Below are positions 44,771-53,860 of a stretch of 64,000 nucleotides of DNA, piece by piece; the stretch's first letter is position 1, and every line of letters begins with the position of its first letter. Below the pieces are notes generated by a model, which ran no database searches, was not told where the DNA came from, and was given only the letters and a program-made list of their open reading frames with translations. Position numbers and translations under genes: made by a program. This DNA is from Acidimicrobiales bacterium (GTDB taxonomy: Bacteria > Actinomycetota > Acidimicrobiia > Acidimicrobiales > Poriferisodalaceae), in NCBI GenBank assembly GCA_014239555.1, contig JAAZYR010000003.1, positions 124,001 to 188,000 on the forward strand, read 5' to 3'.

Positions 44771-46148
44771 CTCTTCCAGCTTGACCGCTGATCTGGCCGA
44801 CTTTCTTGCCGGGATGACTGGTTCTGTTGATTCGCGCTTATTGAACTCAGCTACGAACTGCCTTGTCGACACCGTTGGTTCGATGGTATTCGGAGCCGAA
44901 AAACCCTGGTCGCGCATGGCGATCGATCAGGCCGTTTCTTCTGGCGCAATCGGGCGGTCCACAATTATTGGAAAATCCGACACAGGCACAACACCGACTA
45001 TGGCTGCGTTAGCCAATGGAGCCTCAGCTCACGCCTTCGAACTTGATGACGTTCATGAAGAGGCCATCAATCATCCCGGTGCAGTAGTGGTGCCTGTAGC
45101 TCTGGCCCTGGCGGAAGACTTGAACCGGACAGGTCGCGATCTGCTCGAAGCTATCGTCGTCGGTTACGAAGCAATGGGACGTGCAGGTATCGCGGTAGGA
45201 CCGGCTGCCCACATGCTCGCGGGCTTCCACCCCACGTCAATGTCGGGGGTTTTTGGCGCAGCTGCTGCGGCTGGTCGTCTCTTGGACTTTGACGAGGTGA
45301 AACTCAATCATGCGTTCGGGATCGCCTCCTCGCTGGCCTCGGGCACCATGGAGTTCGCAGCGTCAGGGGGAATGACAAAGCGAATCCATGCGGGACGCGC
45401 GGCGGAAGGGGGTCTCACCGCGGCGCTGCTCGCCAATCGTGGCTTTGAAGGCCCAGCCGATGGCTTGGCTGGACGATATGGGTTTTGTCGAATCTTCACG
45501 GATGCCCCGCGAGTTGAACTGCTTACCCATCGCTTGGGTGAACGGTGGATGATTGACGAGATCACTGTAAAACCGTACGCAGCCTGTAGCGACGTACACC
45601 CGCTAATCCAAGCCACGATTGAGCTGAGGCGCGAATTTGACATACAGCCGGGAGACATCGACCAGATTGTTTTGGAAGCGCCAACTAAGGCAGCTACTCA
45701 GAATGATATGGATGGCACCGTGTCGGTGATGGCTGCTCAGTACTCAGCACAGTTCAACGTGGCCGCAGCGTTACTGGCTGACCCATCCGATCCGGAGACA
45801 TATCAGCCTGAACGCATCTCGGAACCAGAGATTGGCGCGCTGCAATCAAAGGTGGTCTCGATTCGACCGTCACCAGAGTTTGACGCCACCTATGCATGGA
45901 AAATGGGTGGGCGTGTCCACATCGACCTCGTGGACGGAACGACACTGAGCCGCACAGTGCACGGACAGAAGGGTTCGATGCATGACCCACTCAGTGCCCA
46001 CGAGTTAGCGACAAAGTTCGCACATCTCACCATGGGCCGATCTGACCCGAACTTGGAGACGTTGCTATCTAACGTGGTCAATGCTGGGGCCCTCGCTGAT
46101 CTTACGAGAGCACTGCGTCGAGGTGGCCTAGGCTACGCCGGACGTTGA
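44748..46148 (+). CDS. MmgE/PrpD family protein
   Basis: 466 residues. Family pattern: FELDDVHEEAINHPGAVVVPVALALAE, then GFHPTSMSGVFGAAAAAGRLL and GGMTKRIHAGRAAEGG. Members include 2-methylcitrate dehydratase, cis-aconitate decarboxylase and iminodisuccinate epimerase, so it may dehydrate, decarboxylate or epimerise an acid in this pathway. ATG 44748 gives a 23-base overlap with the aminotransferase; an ATG further upstream (44688) would add a non-family extension. Confidence 0.87.
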   Translation: MPSPISPNSSSLTADLADFLAGMTGSVDSRLLNSATNCLVDTVGSMVFGAEKPWSRMAIDQAVSSGAIGRSTIIGKSDTGTTPTMAALANGASAHAFELDDVHEEAINHPGAVVVPVALALAEDLNRTGRDLLEAIVVGYEAMGRAGIAVGPAAHMLAGFHPTSMSGVFGAAAAAGRLLDFDEVKLNHAFGIASSLASGTMEFAASGGMTKRIHAGRAAEGGLTAALLANRGFEGPADGLAGRYGFCRIFTDAPRVELLTHRLGERWMIDEITVKPYAACSDVHPLIQATIELRREFDIQPGDIDQIVLEAPTKAATQNDMDGTVSVMAAQYSAQFNVAAALLADPSDPETYQPERISEPEIGALQSKVVSIRPSPEFDATYAWKMGGRVHIDLVDGTTLSRTVHGQKGSMHDPLSAHELATKFAHLTMGRSDPNLETLLSNVVNAGALADLTRALRRGGLGYAGR

Positions 46149-46158
46149 GGAGCGCCAC

Positions 46159-47220
46159 GTGATCAATCTGGGTCTAATGATCTCCTCAGGTGCGCCCCGG
46201 CGAGCAGGCGGCCCAGATCTTCCGGGTGGTTTCGGCGCTATCGTTGGCCAAGCCCAGTGGGCCGAAGAACACGGGTTTGAAGGAGTCTGGGTCGGCGAAG
46301 GTCGTCTCGCCACCAATGCTGTTGTTGGTATCACCCTCATTGCCGCGAACACGCAACGGATAAAGGTCGGTAGTGGAATACTCCCGTATCGAACTCGTAA
46401 CGCGGCGCTGATGGCGGTTACTTGGAAGACTCTTGATGATTTGGCGCCAGGACGGATGCGACTCGGTCTCGGGGGGTGGTGGGAGCCCCTTGCAACCCGA
46501 TGCGGATTGCCCAACGCTAAACCGTTGAAGGCAATGCGCGAAGTCATCACAGTCACCAAGGGAATGTTGGCCGGTGAGATGGTCACACATCACGGTGAAT
46601 TTGTTGACGTCGACAGCGTGAAGTTTGATGGGCCGACCGACGACGACGGGCGCGCGTATCCGGTTCCGATCTACATCGGGGCGGTACGAATGGGGATGTG
46701 CCGCCTGGCGGGCGAACTTGCCGACGGGGTTCTACTTGATTTTCTCGTACCTCCGTCGTATAACGACCTGGCGATGGCGGCCGTACGCGATGGGGCGAAA
46801 GCATCAGGTCGCTCACTCGATGGTTTTGATGTACCGCAGCTCATAGCCGCGTCTATCGACGATGACGATCCTCAAAAAGCGATTGATGACTGCAAAGAAT
46901 TCCTCACGCAGTACATCGCACAGCAACCTCACATTGCTGAATTCTGTGGTGCTGAACCAGAGTTGGTAGACAGGATCCAATCGATTCTTGGTTGGCCAGC
47001 AACCAAGGCCGAGGTTCGAGATGCCATGGGGCTCGTGTCGAACGAAATAACTCAGCAAGTGGCGGCTTGTGGGACAACTACCCAGGCGCTTGACAAAATA
47101 AATGAATGGAGTGACCACGGCTGCACGGAAGCTGTGATTACCCCGCTTGGCGCTGATGCGTTTGGAACTCTTGACCAACTTGCCGCTAAAGCGAATCTCA
47201 AGAAACTAGGAGCTACCTGA
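46159..47220 (+). CDS. LLM class flavin/F420-dependent oxidoreductase
   Basis: 353 residues, luciferase-like barrel. Family features: AEEHGFEGVWVGEGRL, KVGSGILPYRTRNAALMAVTWKTLDDLAPGRMRLGLGGWW. It lies one base before the amidohydrolase gene and ten bases after MmgE/PrpD, in a true operon. It could be a monooxygenase (like RutA) or an F420H2-dependent reductase. The cofactor cannot be read from sequence. Confidence 0.87.
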   Translation: MINLGLMISSGAPRRAGGPDLPGGFGAIVGQAQWAEEHGFEGVWVGEGRLATNAVVGITLIAANTQRIKVGSGILPYRTRNAALMAVTWKTLDDLAPGRMRLGLGGWWEPLATRCGLPNAKPLKAMREVITVTKGMLAGEMVTHHGEFVDVDSVKFDGPTDDDGRAYPVPIYIGAVRMGMCRLAGELADGVLLDFLVPPSYNDLAMAAVRDGAKASGRSLDGFDVPQLIAASIDDDDPQKAIDDCKEFLTQYIAQQPHIAEFCGAEPELVDRIQSILGWPATKAEVRDAMGLVSNEITQQVAACGTTTQALDKINEWSDHGCTEAVITPLGADAFGTLDQLAAKANLKKLGAT

Positions 47221-47221
47221 G

Positions 47222-48052
47222 ATGACCGAAACCGTGAGATGTGCCCTGATCCAGACCACAGGTATTACACCCCGCGACGAGATGATGGCTCAGCAAACAA
47301 TTCTGATTCGAAACGCCGCCGCTCAAGGTGCGCAGATCATTGGTCTGCAGGAACTTGCCACCGGACCGTACTTTTGCCAGAACGAGTCTGACGAGTGGTT
47401 TGACTTAGCGGAGTCGGTCCCCGATGGGCCAACGACTTCGGAGATGATGGCACTTGCCGCTGAACTCGAGGTGGCGTTAGTGGTGCCTCTGTTCGAGGAA
47501 GATGACAACTTCTTTTACAACACAGCTGTAGTAATCGATGCCGACGGCACGTTTCTTGGTCGCTATCGCAAGACCCACATTCCTTACGCGAAGACCTACC
47601 GGGAGAAGTACTACTTTAAGCCAGGCAATACAGGGTTTCCCGTCTTCTCGACAAGGTTCGCCAAAATCGGGGTGTACATCTGTTACGACCGGCACTTCCC
47701 AGAAGGAGCCCGAGCTTTGGGTAAGAACGGCGCTGAAATAGTGTTTATCCCGTCAGCGACAGGTGGACGATCAAAGCAGTACTGGCACATTGAACAACGG
47801 GGGCACGCTATCGCCAACGGCTACTTCGTCGCGACGAGTAATCGAGTGGGTAAGGAGTCCACAGGCCCCAATGAGTTCTATGGGCATAGCTACTTTTGTG
47901 ACCCTTACGGCCGGATTCTCTCGGAAGCTGGTGAAGAAGAAGAGGTCCTGATCGCTGATATTGATCTGTCATCTCTCCGAGCTACCCATGTCGACATGCC
48001 ATTCTGGCGCGACCGCCGTCCCGAAACCTACGACGACCTAACTGCGAAATAA
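47222..48052 (+). CDS. Carbon-nitrogen hydrolase, N-carbamoyl amidohydrolase type
   Basis: 276 residues, nitrilase superfamily with the Glu-Lys-Cys triad E44, K117 and C154 (VYICYDRHFPE). The sequence around the cysteine, the YWHIEQRGHAIANG helix and the neighbour dihydropyrimidinase point to beta-ureidopropionase or N-carbamoyl-amino-acid hydrolase, releasing CO2 and ammonia. N-carbamoylputrescine amidase is the main alternative. Confidence 0.88.
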   Translation: MTETVRCALIQTTGITPRDEMMAQQTILIRNAAAQGAQIIGLQELATGPYFCQNESDEWFDLAESVPDGPTTSEMMALAAELEVALVVPLFEEDDNFFYNTAVVIDADGTFLGRYRKTHIPYAKTYREKYYFKPGNTGFPVFSTRFAKIGVYICYDRHFPEGARALGKNGAEIVFIPSATGGRSKQYWHIEQRGHAIANGYFVATSNRVGKESTGPNEFYGHSYFCDPYGRILSEAGEEEEVLIADIDLSSLRATHVDMPFWRDRRPETYDDLTAK

Positions 48053-48062
48053 AGGACGAGAG

Positions 48063-49466
48063 ATGAGGACCGCGATTACAGGGGGCACTGTCGTTACCGC
48101 TATTGAAACTGTCTTGGCTGATGTGTTAATTGAAGGCGAGATTGTAGTGGGCGTGGTGCACCCCGATAGTGAGATGACACGAACCTTCGCTGAGGGCGCC
48201 GATCGGGTGATTGATGCCCAGGGGAAGTTTGTTGTGCCAGGCGGCATTGATGCTCATACGCATTTACAGGCGACTGGCCAGATAGCCCCTGTTCTTGAAA
48301 CGTTTGAAACGGGTACCGTCGCGTCGGCGTTTGGTGGGACGACAACCATCATCGATTTCGCTTTCATGAGTGGCGATGAGCGGCTACCAGACGGCTACGA
48401 ACGCCACCGAGAAAACGCTGCTGGCGAATGTGCGGTGGACTATGGATTCCACATCATGGTGGCCAATGTTGATGAGCAGTCTCCAAAGGAGATGGACCTA
48501 CTTGTTCGAGAAGGAGTCACCAGTTTTAAGATGTTTATGGCTTACCCGGGCCGGGTTTATTCCGACGATGGTCAGATCCTTCGCATGATGCAACAGGCAG
48601 CCGAGAATGGCTCCTTGATTCAGATGCATGCTGAGAACGGGATAGCGATTGATGTCCTAAGAGAACAGGCTGCCGAGCGCGGCGATATTGAACCGCTGTT
48701 CCATGGGGTTACCCGCACCCCGATACTTGAGGCTGAAGCTGTGCATCGTGCCATCGCCCTGTCCGAAGTTGCTGGCTCGCCGCTTTATATCGTTCACTTG
48801 TCCTCTTCAAACGCACTTGAAGAAGTCGTAGCTGCTCGAGATCGTGGGCTTAATGTTTTCGCGGAGACGTGCCCTCAATACCTGTTTCTTGACCTCAGTG
48901 ACTTGGATCGACCCGATTTCGAGGGTTCAAAATTCGTGTGTTCACCGCCACTCCGACCTCAAGAACATCAGGACCATCTGTGGCGAGGGCTGCGTACCAA
49001 CGACCTGCAAGTAGTCGCTACTGACCATTGCCCATTTTGTTGGGAGCAAAGAGAAATAGGGAGAAATGATTTTCGGAGTATCCCTAATGGTTTACCTACC
49101 TTGGAACACCGGATGGAGTTGATGTTCCAAGGCGCTGTTGCGGAAGGACGACTGTCACTTAATCGTTGGGTGGATATGTGTTCCCGAGCGCCAGCAAAAA
49201 TGTTTGGTCTTTATCCTCGAAAGGGAACTATTGCACCGGGTTCAGATGCTGACATCGTTGTCTTCGATCCGAACAGTCCACACACACTGTCTGTTGAAAC
49301 CCACCATATGAATGTCGACTACTCCTGCTATGAGGGCATGAGGATGACTGGCCAGGTTGAGAAAGTGCTCTTGCGTGGCAAGGTTGTCGTTGACGGCACT
49401 GAATACTTAGGGACAAAAGGTGACGGTCAGTATCTTCCGCGAGATATCTGTTCCAATTTGCTTTGA
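48063..49466 (+). CDS. Dihydropyrimidinase / hydantoinase
   Basis: 467 residues, metal-dependent cyclic amidohydrolase. Metal ligands H65 and H67 (GIDAHTHLQ), a carbamylated lysine K156 (SFKMFMAYPG), further ligands in QMHAENG and IVHLSSS, and aspartate in VATDHCPF. It opens dihydrouracil- or hydantoin-type rings to N-carbamoyl acids, which the adjacent amidohydrolase can cleave. Last gene of the operon that begins at 42642. Confidence 0.93.
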   Translation: MRTAITGGTVVTAIETVLADVLIEGEIVVGVVHPDSEMTRTFAEGADRVIDAQGKFVVPGGIDAHTHLQATGQIAPVLETFETGTVASAFGGTTTIIDFAFMSGDERLPDGYERHRENAAGECAVDYGFHIMVANVDEQSPKEMDLLVREGVTSFKMFMAYPGRVYSDDGQILRMMQQAAENGSLIQMHAENGIAIDVLREQAAERGDIEPLFHGVTRTPILEAEAVHRAIALSEVAGSPLYIVHLSSSNALEEVVAARDRGLNVFAETCPQYLFLDLSDLDRPDFEGSKFVCSPPLRPQEHQDHLWRGLRTNDLQVVATDHCPFCWEQREIGRNDFRSIPNGLPTLEHRMELMFQGAVAEGRLSLNRWVDMCSRAPAKMFGLYPRKGTIAPGSDADIVVFDPNSPHTLSVETHHMNVDYSCYEGMRMTGQVEKVLLRGKVVVDGTEYLGTKGDGQYLPRDICSNLL

Positions 49467-49478
49467 CCTGAATGAGGA

Positions 49479-50744
49479 TCACACTTTGTGCGGGATCACG
49501 TCTAGAGGATCTCCATGGGCAAGTGCGCCGTTGTTGAAGACAGCTCGAATGTCAGCTGCAGTGGCCCTATTCACGAGAGCTGCAACCGCATCGCTAACTG
49601 GGGCGAGATTGCCGGTCGTAGCGTCAATGAGAACAAGATCTGCGCGTTTACCGACCTCGATAGAACCGCGTTCATGATCGACTCCAAGAATTCGGGCTGG
49701 GTTCATCGTAATCATTTTGAGCATCTCGCTTGCCGTAGGAAACGAAGGGTCTGCTCGGAGAGCGCGTATGACCCGCGACGCGAATTGGATTTCGGCAAGA
49801 GGGTCCGGGGAAGCCAAAATCACGTTGTCAGTGCCAATTGCCACATTCATCCCGGCCTCAAGCATCAGGTCGAACCGGGGTATACCCAACCCGATAACAG
49901 CATGATTGCGAGGGCAACAAACGCCAGGTATGCCAGCTTCGGCGAGTCGCTGCATCTCCTCAGGAGTGGCAAATGTGAGATGGACTGCGAAGTCTGGTTG
50001 CAAATGGTCAACGACTCTGTGGACGTCGCTTTGCCCGGTTCGCTCAATGGAGGTTTCACGATAGGGAGGTGACTCAGCAACATGGAGAGCCAAAAGGCCA
50101 TCAAGGGAGCGAACTTGGGTCGCAACTTGAGCCAATGCTTCGTCAGTGAGATCGTTAGCGCTTATCAGCGAAAAACCGGCGCCCTCTTCAACGATGCCCG
50201 AAACTTCGGCAAGGGCGTCTTCGGTTAAAACACCACGGTTGGAAGCAAGCGCGGTTGCTGGTTGCGGCGGGTATGAAGCAAAGCGACCGAGTGTTAATGG
50301 TTGTATCGGCCGATCAGCGGCTACCTCTTCGAGCAGTTTTACACCAGGACGGCCGCCTTCTCGAAAGTCCACAAATAAAGATGTCCCGCACGCAATCATT
50401 TGATCGAGGGTTTGACCGAGTTGTTCCTTCACAACCTCATCGGGGGTTAATGAGAGAGCCTGGTGACGGAGACCGTCGGGGGGCATAAATACATCCCAAT
50501 AGGGCAATCCGAAGCCTGTCTCTTTTAGGAAACCGTCGATTACATGGGTATGGGCGTTTAGAAAAGCGGGGCAGATGATCATGCTCGACGCGTCGAAGTG
50601 CAGGACGTTGGAATTTTCTGATGGGGTGTTTCCCAGTGCTGAGATACACCCATCTTCACCAACCTTTATCCAACTTTCTTGGCTGGCGGTGAGGTCGGGA
50701 CCACGTAAAATCGTCGCCCCGGTTAAGACGAATTCAACTGCCAT
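49479..50744 (-). CDS. Amidohydrolase (AHS-type deaminase/chlorohydrolase)
   Basis: 421 residues. Metal site H65/H67 in FLNAHTHV, a later LLALHVAESPPY histidine, VHLTF histidine and IGTDNVILAS aspartate. The fold fits cytosine/adenosine-type deaminases or a cyclic-amide hydrolase. Convergent with the dihydropyrimidinase gene. Substrate unknown. Confidence 0.85.
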   Translation of the reverse strand: MAVEFVLTGATILRGPDLTASQESWIKVGEDGCISALGNTPSENSNVLHFDASSMIICPAFLNAHTHVIDGFLKETGFGLPYWDVFMPPDGLRHQALSLTPDEVVKEQLGQTLDQMIACGTSLFVDFREGGRPGVKLLEEVAADRPIQPLTLGRFASYPPQPATALASNRGVLTEDALAEVSGIVEEGAGFSLISANDLTDEALAQVATQVRSLDGLLALHVAESPPYRETSIERTGQSDVHRVVDHLQPDFAVHLTFATPEEMQRLAEAGIPGVCCPRNHAVIGLGIPRFDLMLEAGMNVAIGTDNVILASPDPLAEIQFASRVIRALRADPSFPTASEMLKMITMNPARILGVDHERGSIEVGKRADLVLIDATTGNLAPVSDAVAALVNRATAADIRAVFNNGALAHGDPLDVIPHKV

Positions 50745-50830
50745 TATGAGAGGTTTCTAAGAGTTTTTGAGGTGCGATTGTTTGGCATAAAGACTGTGGC
50801 GGTCATGCACGCAGGCTTAGCGCGCGAACG

Positions 50831-52066
50831 CTAAGAGAGTTTGCTATCTGAATCTGTGTCCAGTTCAGAACGAATCTCGTCACCATGCTGGTTGAGTCTG
50901 GGTGCCCCGCGGTAAATGCCGGATGGGTCATCGCTGAACTTGATGGGGCTGTTCAATACGACAGTCGGGCGATGATGGTCGTGGTCAACGCGGACAAGCA
51001 TTTCTCGAGCTGCGACATGAGGGTCGTTCACCCAATCGGACGGGTCGTACACGGGCCCTACTGGCACCTGATTGCCAAGTGTTTCAACTACTTCGGCAGT
51101 GGTGCATGCCGCTGCCCATCCGCCGATGGCTTCGTCCACATACGCTTTGTTACGGACCCTTCGGCGGTTGTTTCGGGTTCGATCATCGCTTATGAGGTCT
51201 TCTCGCCCAATAAGTTGACATAAGAGTTCGAAGTGTGGCTGGGTCGGAGTGGCAATGACACAATGCCCGTCTTTAGTGGGGTACACGTCGTACGGGCTGA
51301 GTCCATCAACACCGTTCCCCATTGGACGCATTGGGCGACCCATGTAGGACCACACCATTTGGCTTGCTTCAGACATCGTCATCATCACGTCAACCATGGC
51401 AACATCAATGAACTGACCTTTGCCGGTATCGCGAGCTCGCCACAATGCAGCCAACATGCCGAGAGAGGCCATAGTGCCAGGCACGGTATCGCCGATGGGT
51501 GGGCCAACTTTCATGATGTGGTCTTCGTCTTGGCCAGTAGCAGCGATTACACCGCCCATCGCTTGCGCGATGAGATCGTAAGCAGGCCAGTTGGCATAAG
51601 GGCTCGGAGCAATTCGCGTATCCCCGAATCCTCGGATTGCTGCATACACAAGCTTTGGGTTGCGTTCGTGACATACCTCCCAACCCACCCCAAGATGATC
51701 CATTACCCCAGCGCGCATGTTCTCGATAAGACCATCGGATGTCTCTACGAGACGAAGGAAGACTTCTCGATCCTCATCTGTTGTGAGATCAAGGCAAATA
51801 GATCGCTTATTGCGATTGCGCATCGAGTAATTGCCAGAATAAAAACGCTCCTCGTCATCTCGGGTCCAAGGACCCTGATGCCTAGTCATCTCTCCTTGTG
51901 GAGGTTCGACTTTGATCACATCTGCCCCCATATCAGCGAGGAGCATTGCTGCGAATGGTCCGGCGAGGGCGTGTGTGACATCAAGGATGCGTAATCCTTG
52001 GAGTGGCCCTGTGGGGCCAGATGCCATTGGCGCCGCGGTTTGATGGGCCTCAAGGTGGTCAGTCAT
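50831..52066 (-). CDS. CaiB/BaiF family CoA-transferase
   Basis: 411 residues, family III CoA-transferase. The N-terminus LRILDVTHALAGPFAAMLLADMGADVIKVEPP is classic; the catalytic aspartate is in PAYDLIAQAMGG near 180. It would move CoA onto a carboxylate product so it can enter beta-oxidation. ATG at 52066 has GAGG close by; the second methionine (residue 14) is an alternative start. Confidence 0.9.
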   Translation of the reverse strand: MTDHLEAHQTAAPMASGPTGPLQGLRILDVTHALAGPFAAMLLADMGADVIKVEPPQGEMTRHQGPWTRDDEERFYSGNYSMRNRNKRSICLDLTTDEDREVFLRLVETSDGLIENMRAGVMDHLGVGWEVCHERNPKLVYAAIRGFGDTRIAPSPYANWPAYDLIAQAMGGVIAATGQDEDHIMKVGPPIGDTVPGTMASLGMLAALWRARDTGKGQFIDVAMVDVMMTMSEASQMVWSYMGRPMRPMGNGVDGLSPYDVYPTKDGHCVIATPTQPHFELLCQLIGREDLISDDRTRNNRRRVRNKAYVDEAIGGWAAACTTAEVVETLGNQVPVGPVYDPSDWVNDPHVAAREMLVRVDHDHHRPTVVLNSPIKFSDDPSGIYRGAPRLNQHGDEIRSELDTDSDSKLS

Positions 52067-52300
52067 AACCTCATTTTGCCTTGTTGTGCATGTCGACGCG
52101 GCTCCGAATCAAACATGCAGCACCTGTCAGCACGTATAGCGAGGTCCTTTCGGGACTAAACAGCGGGTTTCCATCCTCGAATTGTTGCTTGTGTCACCTA
52201 CTTGTGGAGCACCGAAGAATGGCATCAGAAAGGATGTAGTGGGGATTAGAACGCACCAGTGCTCAGGCGAGGCTTGGGCCGCAGGTGCAATGATGGGGTG

Positions 52301-53125
52301 ATGACCGATCGCTCCTACGTCAGTTTGACCTTCGACGTCGACACCATCTCCCTTTGGATGAGTCGGCAAGATCGCACCGCGTTCAGCCGAGGCGAATTTG
52401 GGGTCGTGGGTGCTCGTCGCATACTCAAACTTCTTGGTTCACGGTCGATACACGCAACTTTTTTTGTTCCAGGAGTAACGGCTTCAACATATCCAGACCT
52501 CCTAGAGGAAATTGTTGACGGTGGCCACGAGGTGGGTCATCACGGAAACCACCACGAAAACCCTGCACGGCTCGAACGCGACGACGAAAAGCGAGTCCTT
52601 GAGGAAGGCCTAGCGATCCTTGAAGGTATGACCGGCAGACGACCGGTGGGCTGGCGGTCCCCAGGTGGGTATGTGACTAGTAGCACTTTCGAGCTGCTCA
52701 TCGAAGCTGGGTTCTCATATGACTCGTCATTAATGGGCCATGACGTGCGTCCTTACTGGTGCCGGCTGAACGACCGATGGGTAAAAAACGAAGGTGTTGA
52801 ATGGGGAGAAGAAGTCGATTTAGTTGAGTTGCCCTGGGCCTGGCACCTCGATGACTTCCCATGGTTCGAGTACATCCCACCTCAAGGAGGCAACCTGACA
52901 GCTCCATCGGCGGTTCTCGAAACCTGGCTCGGCGACCTGGACTGGGCGCTTGCACATGAGCCGGGTGGGGTATTGACATACACGATGCATCCCCAAGTCA
53001 TCGGGCGAGGTAATCGAATGCTCATGCTTGAACAACTTCTCGACGAGGTCGAGAAGCGTGGTGTGGGATTCACGACCCTCGAAGACGCCGCTACCAACTG
53101 GCGGGCTGCCCATCCATTTAGCTGA
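52301..53125 (+). CDS. Polysaccharide-deacetylase-fold hydrolase (possible cyclic imide hydrolase or deacetylase)
   Basis: 274 residues, NodB-type barrel. Metal ligands: aspartates in LTFDVD (12-14) and histidines in GHHGNHHEN (80-85). FVPGVTASTYPDLLEEIVDGGHEVGHHG is the NodB core. There is no signal peptide, and the same fold includes allantoinase PuuE and bacterial cyclic imide hydrolases; that function fits the neighbours better than polysaccharide deacetylation. ATG 52301 chosen over a longer frame. Confidence 0.82.
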   Translation: MTDRSYVSLTFDVDTISLWMSRQDRTAFSRGEFGVVGARRILKLLGSRSIHATFFVPGVTASTYPDLLEEIVDGGHEVGHHGNHHENPARLERDDEKRVLEEGLAILEGMTGRRPVGWRSPGGYVTSSTFELLIEAGFSYDSSLMGHDVRPYWCRLNDRWVKNEGVEWGEEVDLVELPWAWHLDDFPWFEYIPPQGGNLTAPSAVLETWLGDLDWALAHEPGGVLTYTMHPQVIGRGNRMLMLEQLLDEVEKRGVGFTTLEDAATNWRAAHPFS

Positions 53126-53196
53126 ATTTCAGGCACAACTGACGTTGTTGTCTCGACGAGATGTTTGGTTAGACGACGTGAGTTGAGTCAGTTCAT

Positions 53197-53202
53197 TAAA
53201 GT
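53197..53202 (+). promoter_or_regulatory. Leaderless-type -10 for aroM-like gene
   Basis: TAAAGT, seven bases, then GTG 53210, the start that gives the AroM family N-terminus. Supports a promoter for the three-gene operon. Confidence 0.45.
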
Positions 53203-53209
53203 TTCTGCT

Positions 53210-53860
53210 GTGGAGCCGCTGCTTGTTTTAACTATTGGCCAAGCGCCTCGAGATGACATCGAAAAAGAACTCCGCCAAGTATTGGGAGCGCGACCTATCG
53301 AGGTCCGTGGCGCACTCGATGGGTTATCTACCGACGAAATCGCACACCTTGCCCCTCAGAATGCATCTGACACCTTTCACACTCGTCTCGCCAACGGCGC
53401 CGATGTGATGATTTCCAAGCGGGCCGCCACCATTCGTCTACAAGAATTACTTATAGAGAGGGAGAGTCGCCCAGTGTTGGTTGCCTGCACAGGTAAATTC
53501 ACCGGACTCCCGGACTACCCGAACGTGTTGTTCCCTTCAACGATTCTTGAAGGTGTTGTGGACGCTGTCGCTCCTGCCGAGTGCACTTTGGGAGTGTTGG
53601 TGCCCTTGGCGGAGCAGGTCGAGTCGTTAGCTCAACAATGGCAACGATCTGATCGAGAAGTAGTGGTTGCTGCCGTGAAGCCAGGCGAAGACCCCACAGC
53701 AGCAGCAGCCATACTGGCTGGAGCCGAAGTAGACCTTGTCGTACTCGACTGTTTCGGATACGAGACGTCATTATTGAACCAAGTTCGCGAAACAACCGGA
53801 GTGCCGGTTCTCTCAGCCGTCCGATGCACCGCACACATCGCCTCAGAGCTGCTTGGATGA
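53210..53860 (+). CDS. AroM family protein (Asp/Glu/hydantoin-racemase-like)
   Basis: 216 residues. MEPLLVLTIGQAPRDD is the AroM start. Two cysteines are at racemase-like places: C93 in VLVACTGKF and C181 in LVVLDCFGYE, resembling the CNT and GCT motifs of aspartate/glutamate/hydantoin racemases. E. coli AroM, of unknown role, keeps only the second as I recall its sequence. With the neighbours, a hydantoin or imide racemase is a plausible guess. Upstream TTG codons (53165, 53183) are in frame but less likely. Confidence 0.8.
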   Translation: MEPLLVLTIGQAPRDDIEKELRQVLGARPIEVRGALDGLSTDEIAHLAPQNASDTFHTRLANGADVMISKRAATIRLQELLIERESRPVLVACTGKFTGLPDYPNVLFPSTILEGVVDAVAPAECTLGVLVPLAEQVESLAQQWQRSDREVVVAAVKPGEDPTAAAAILAGAEVDLVVLDCFGYETSLLNQVRETTGVPVLSAVRCTAHIASELLG

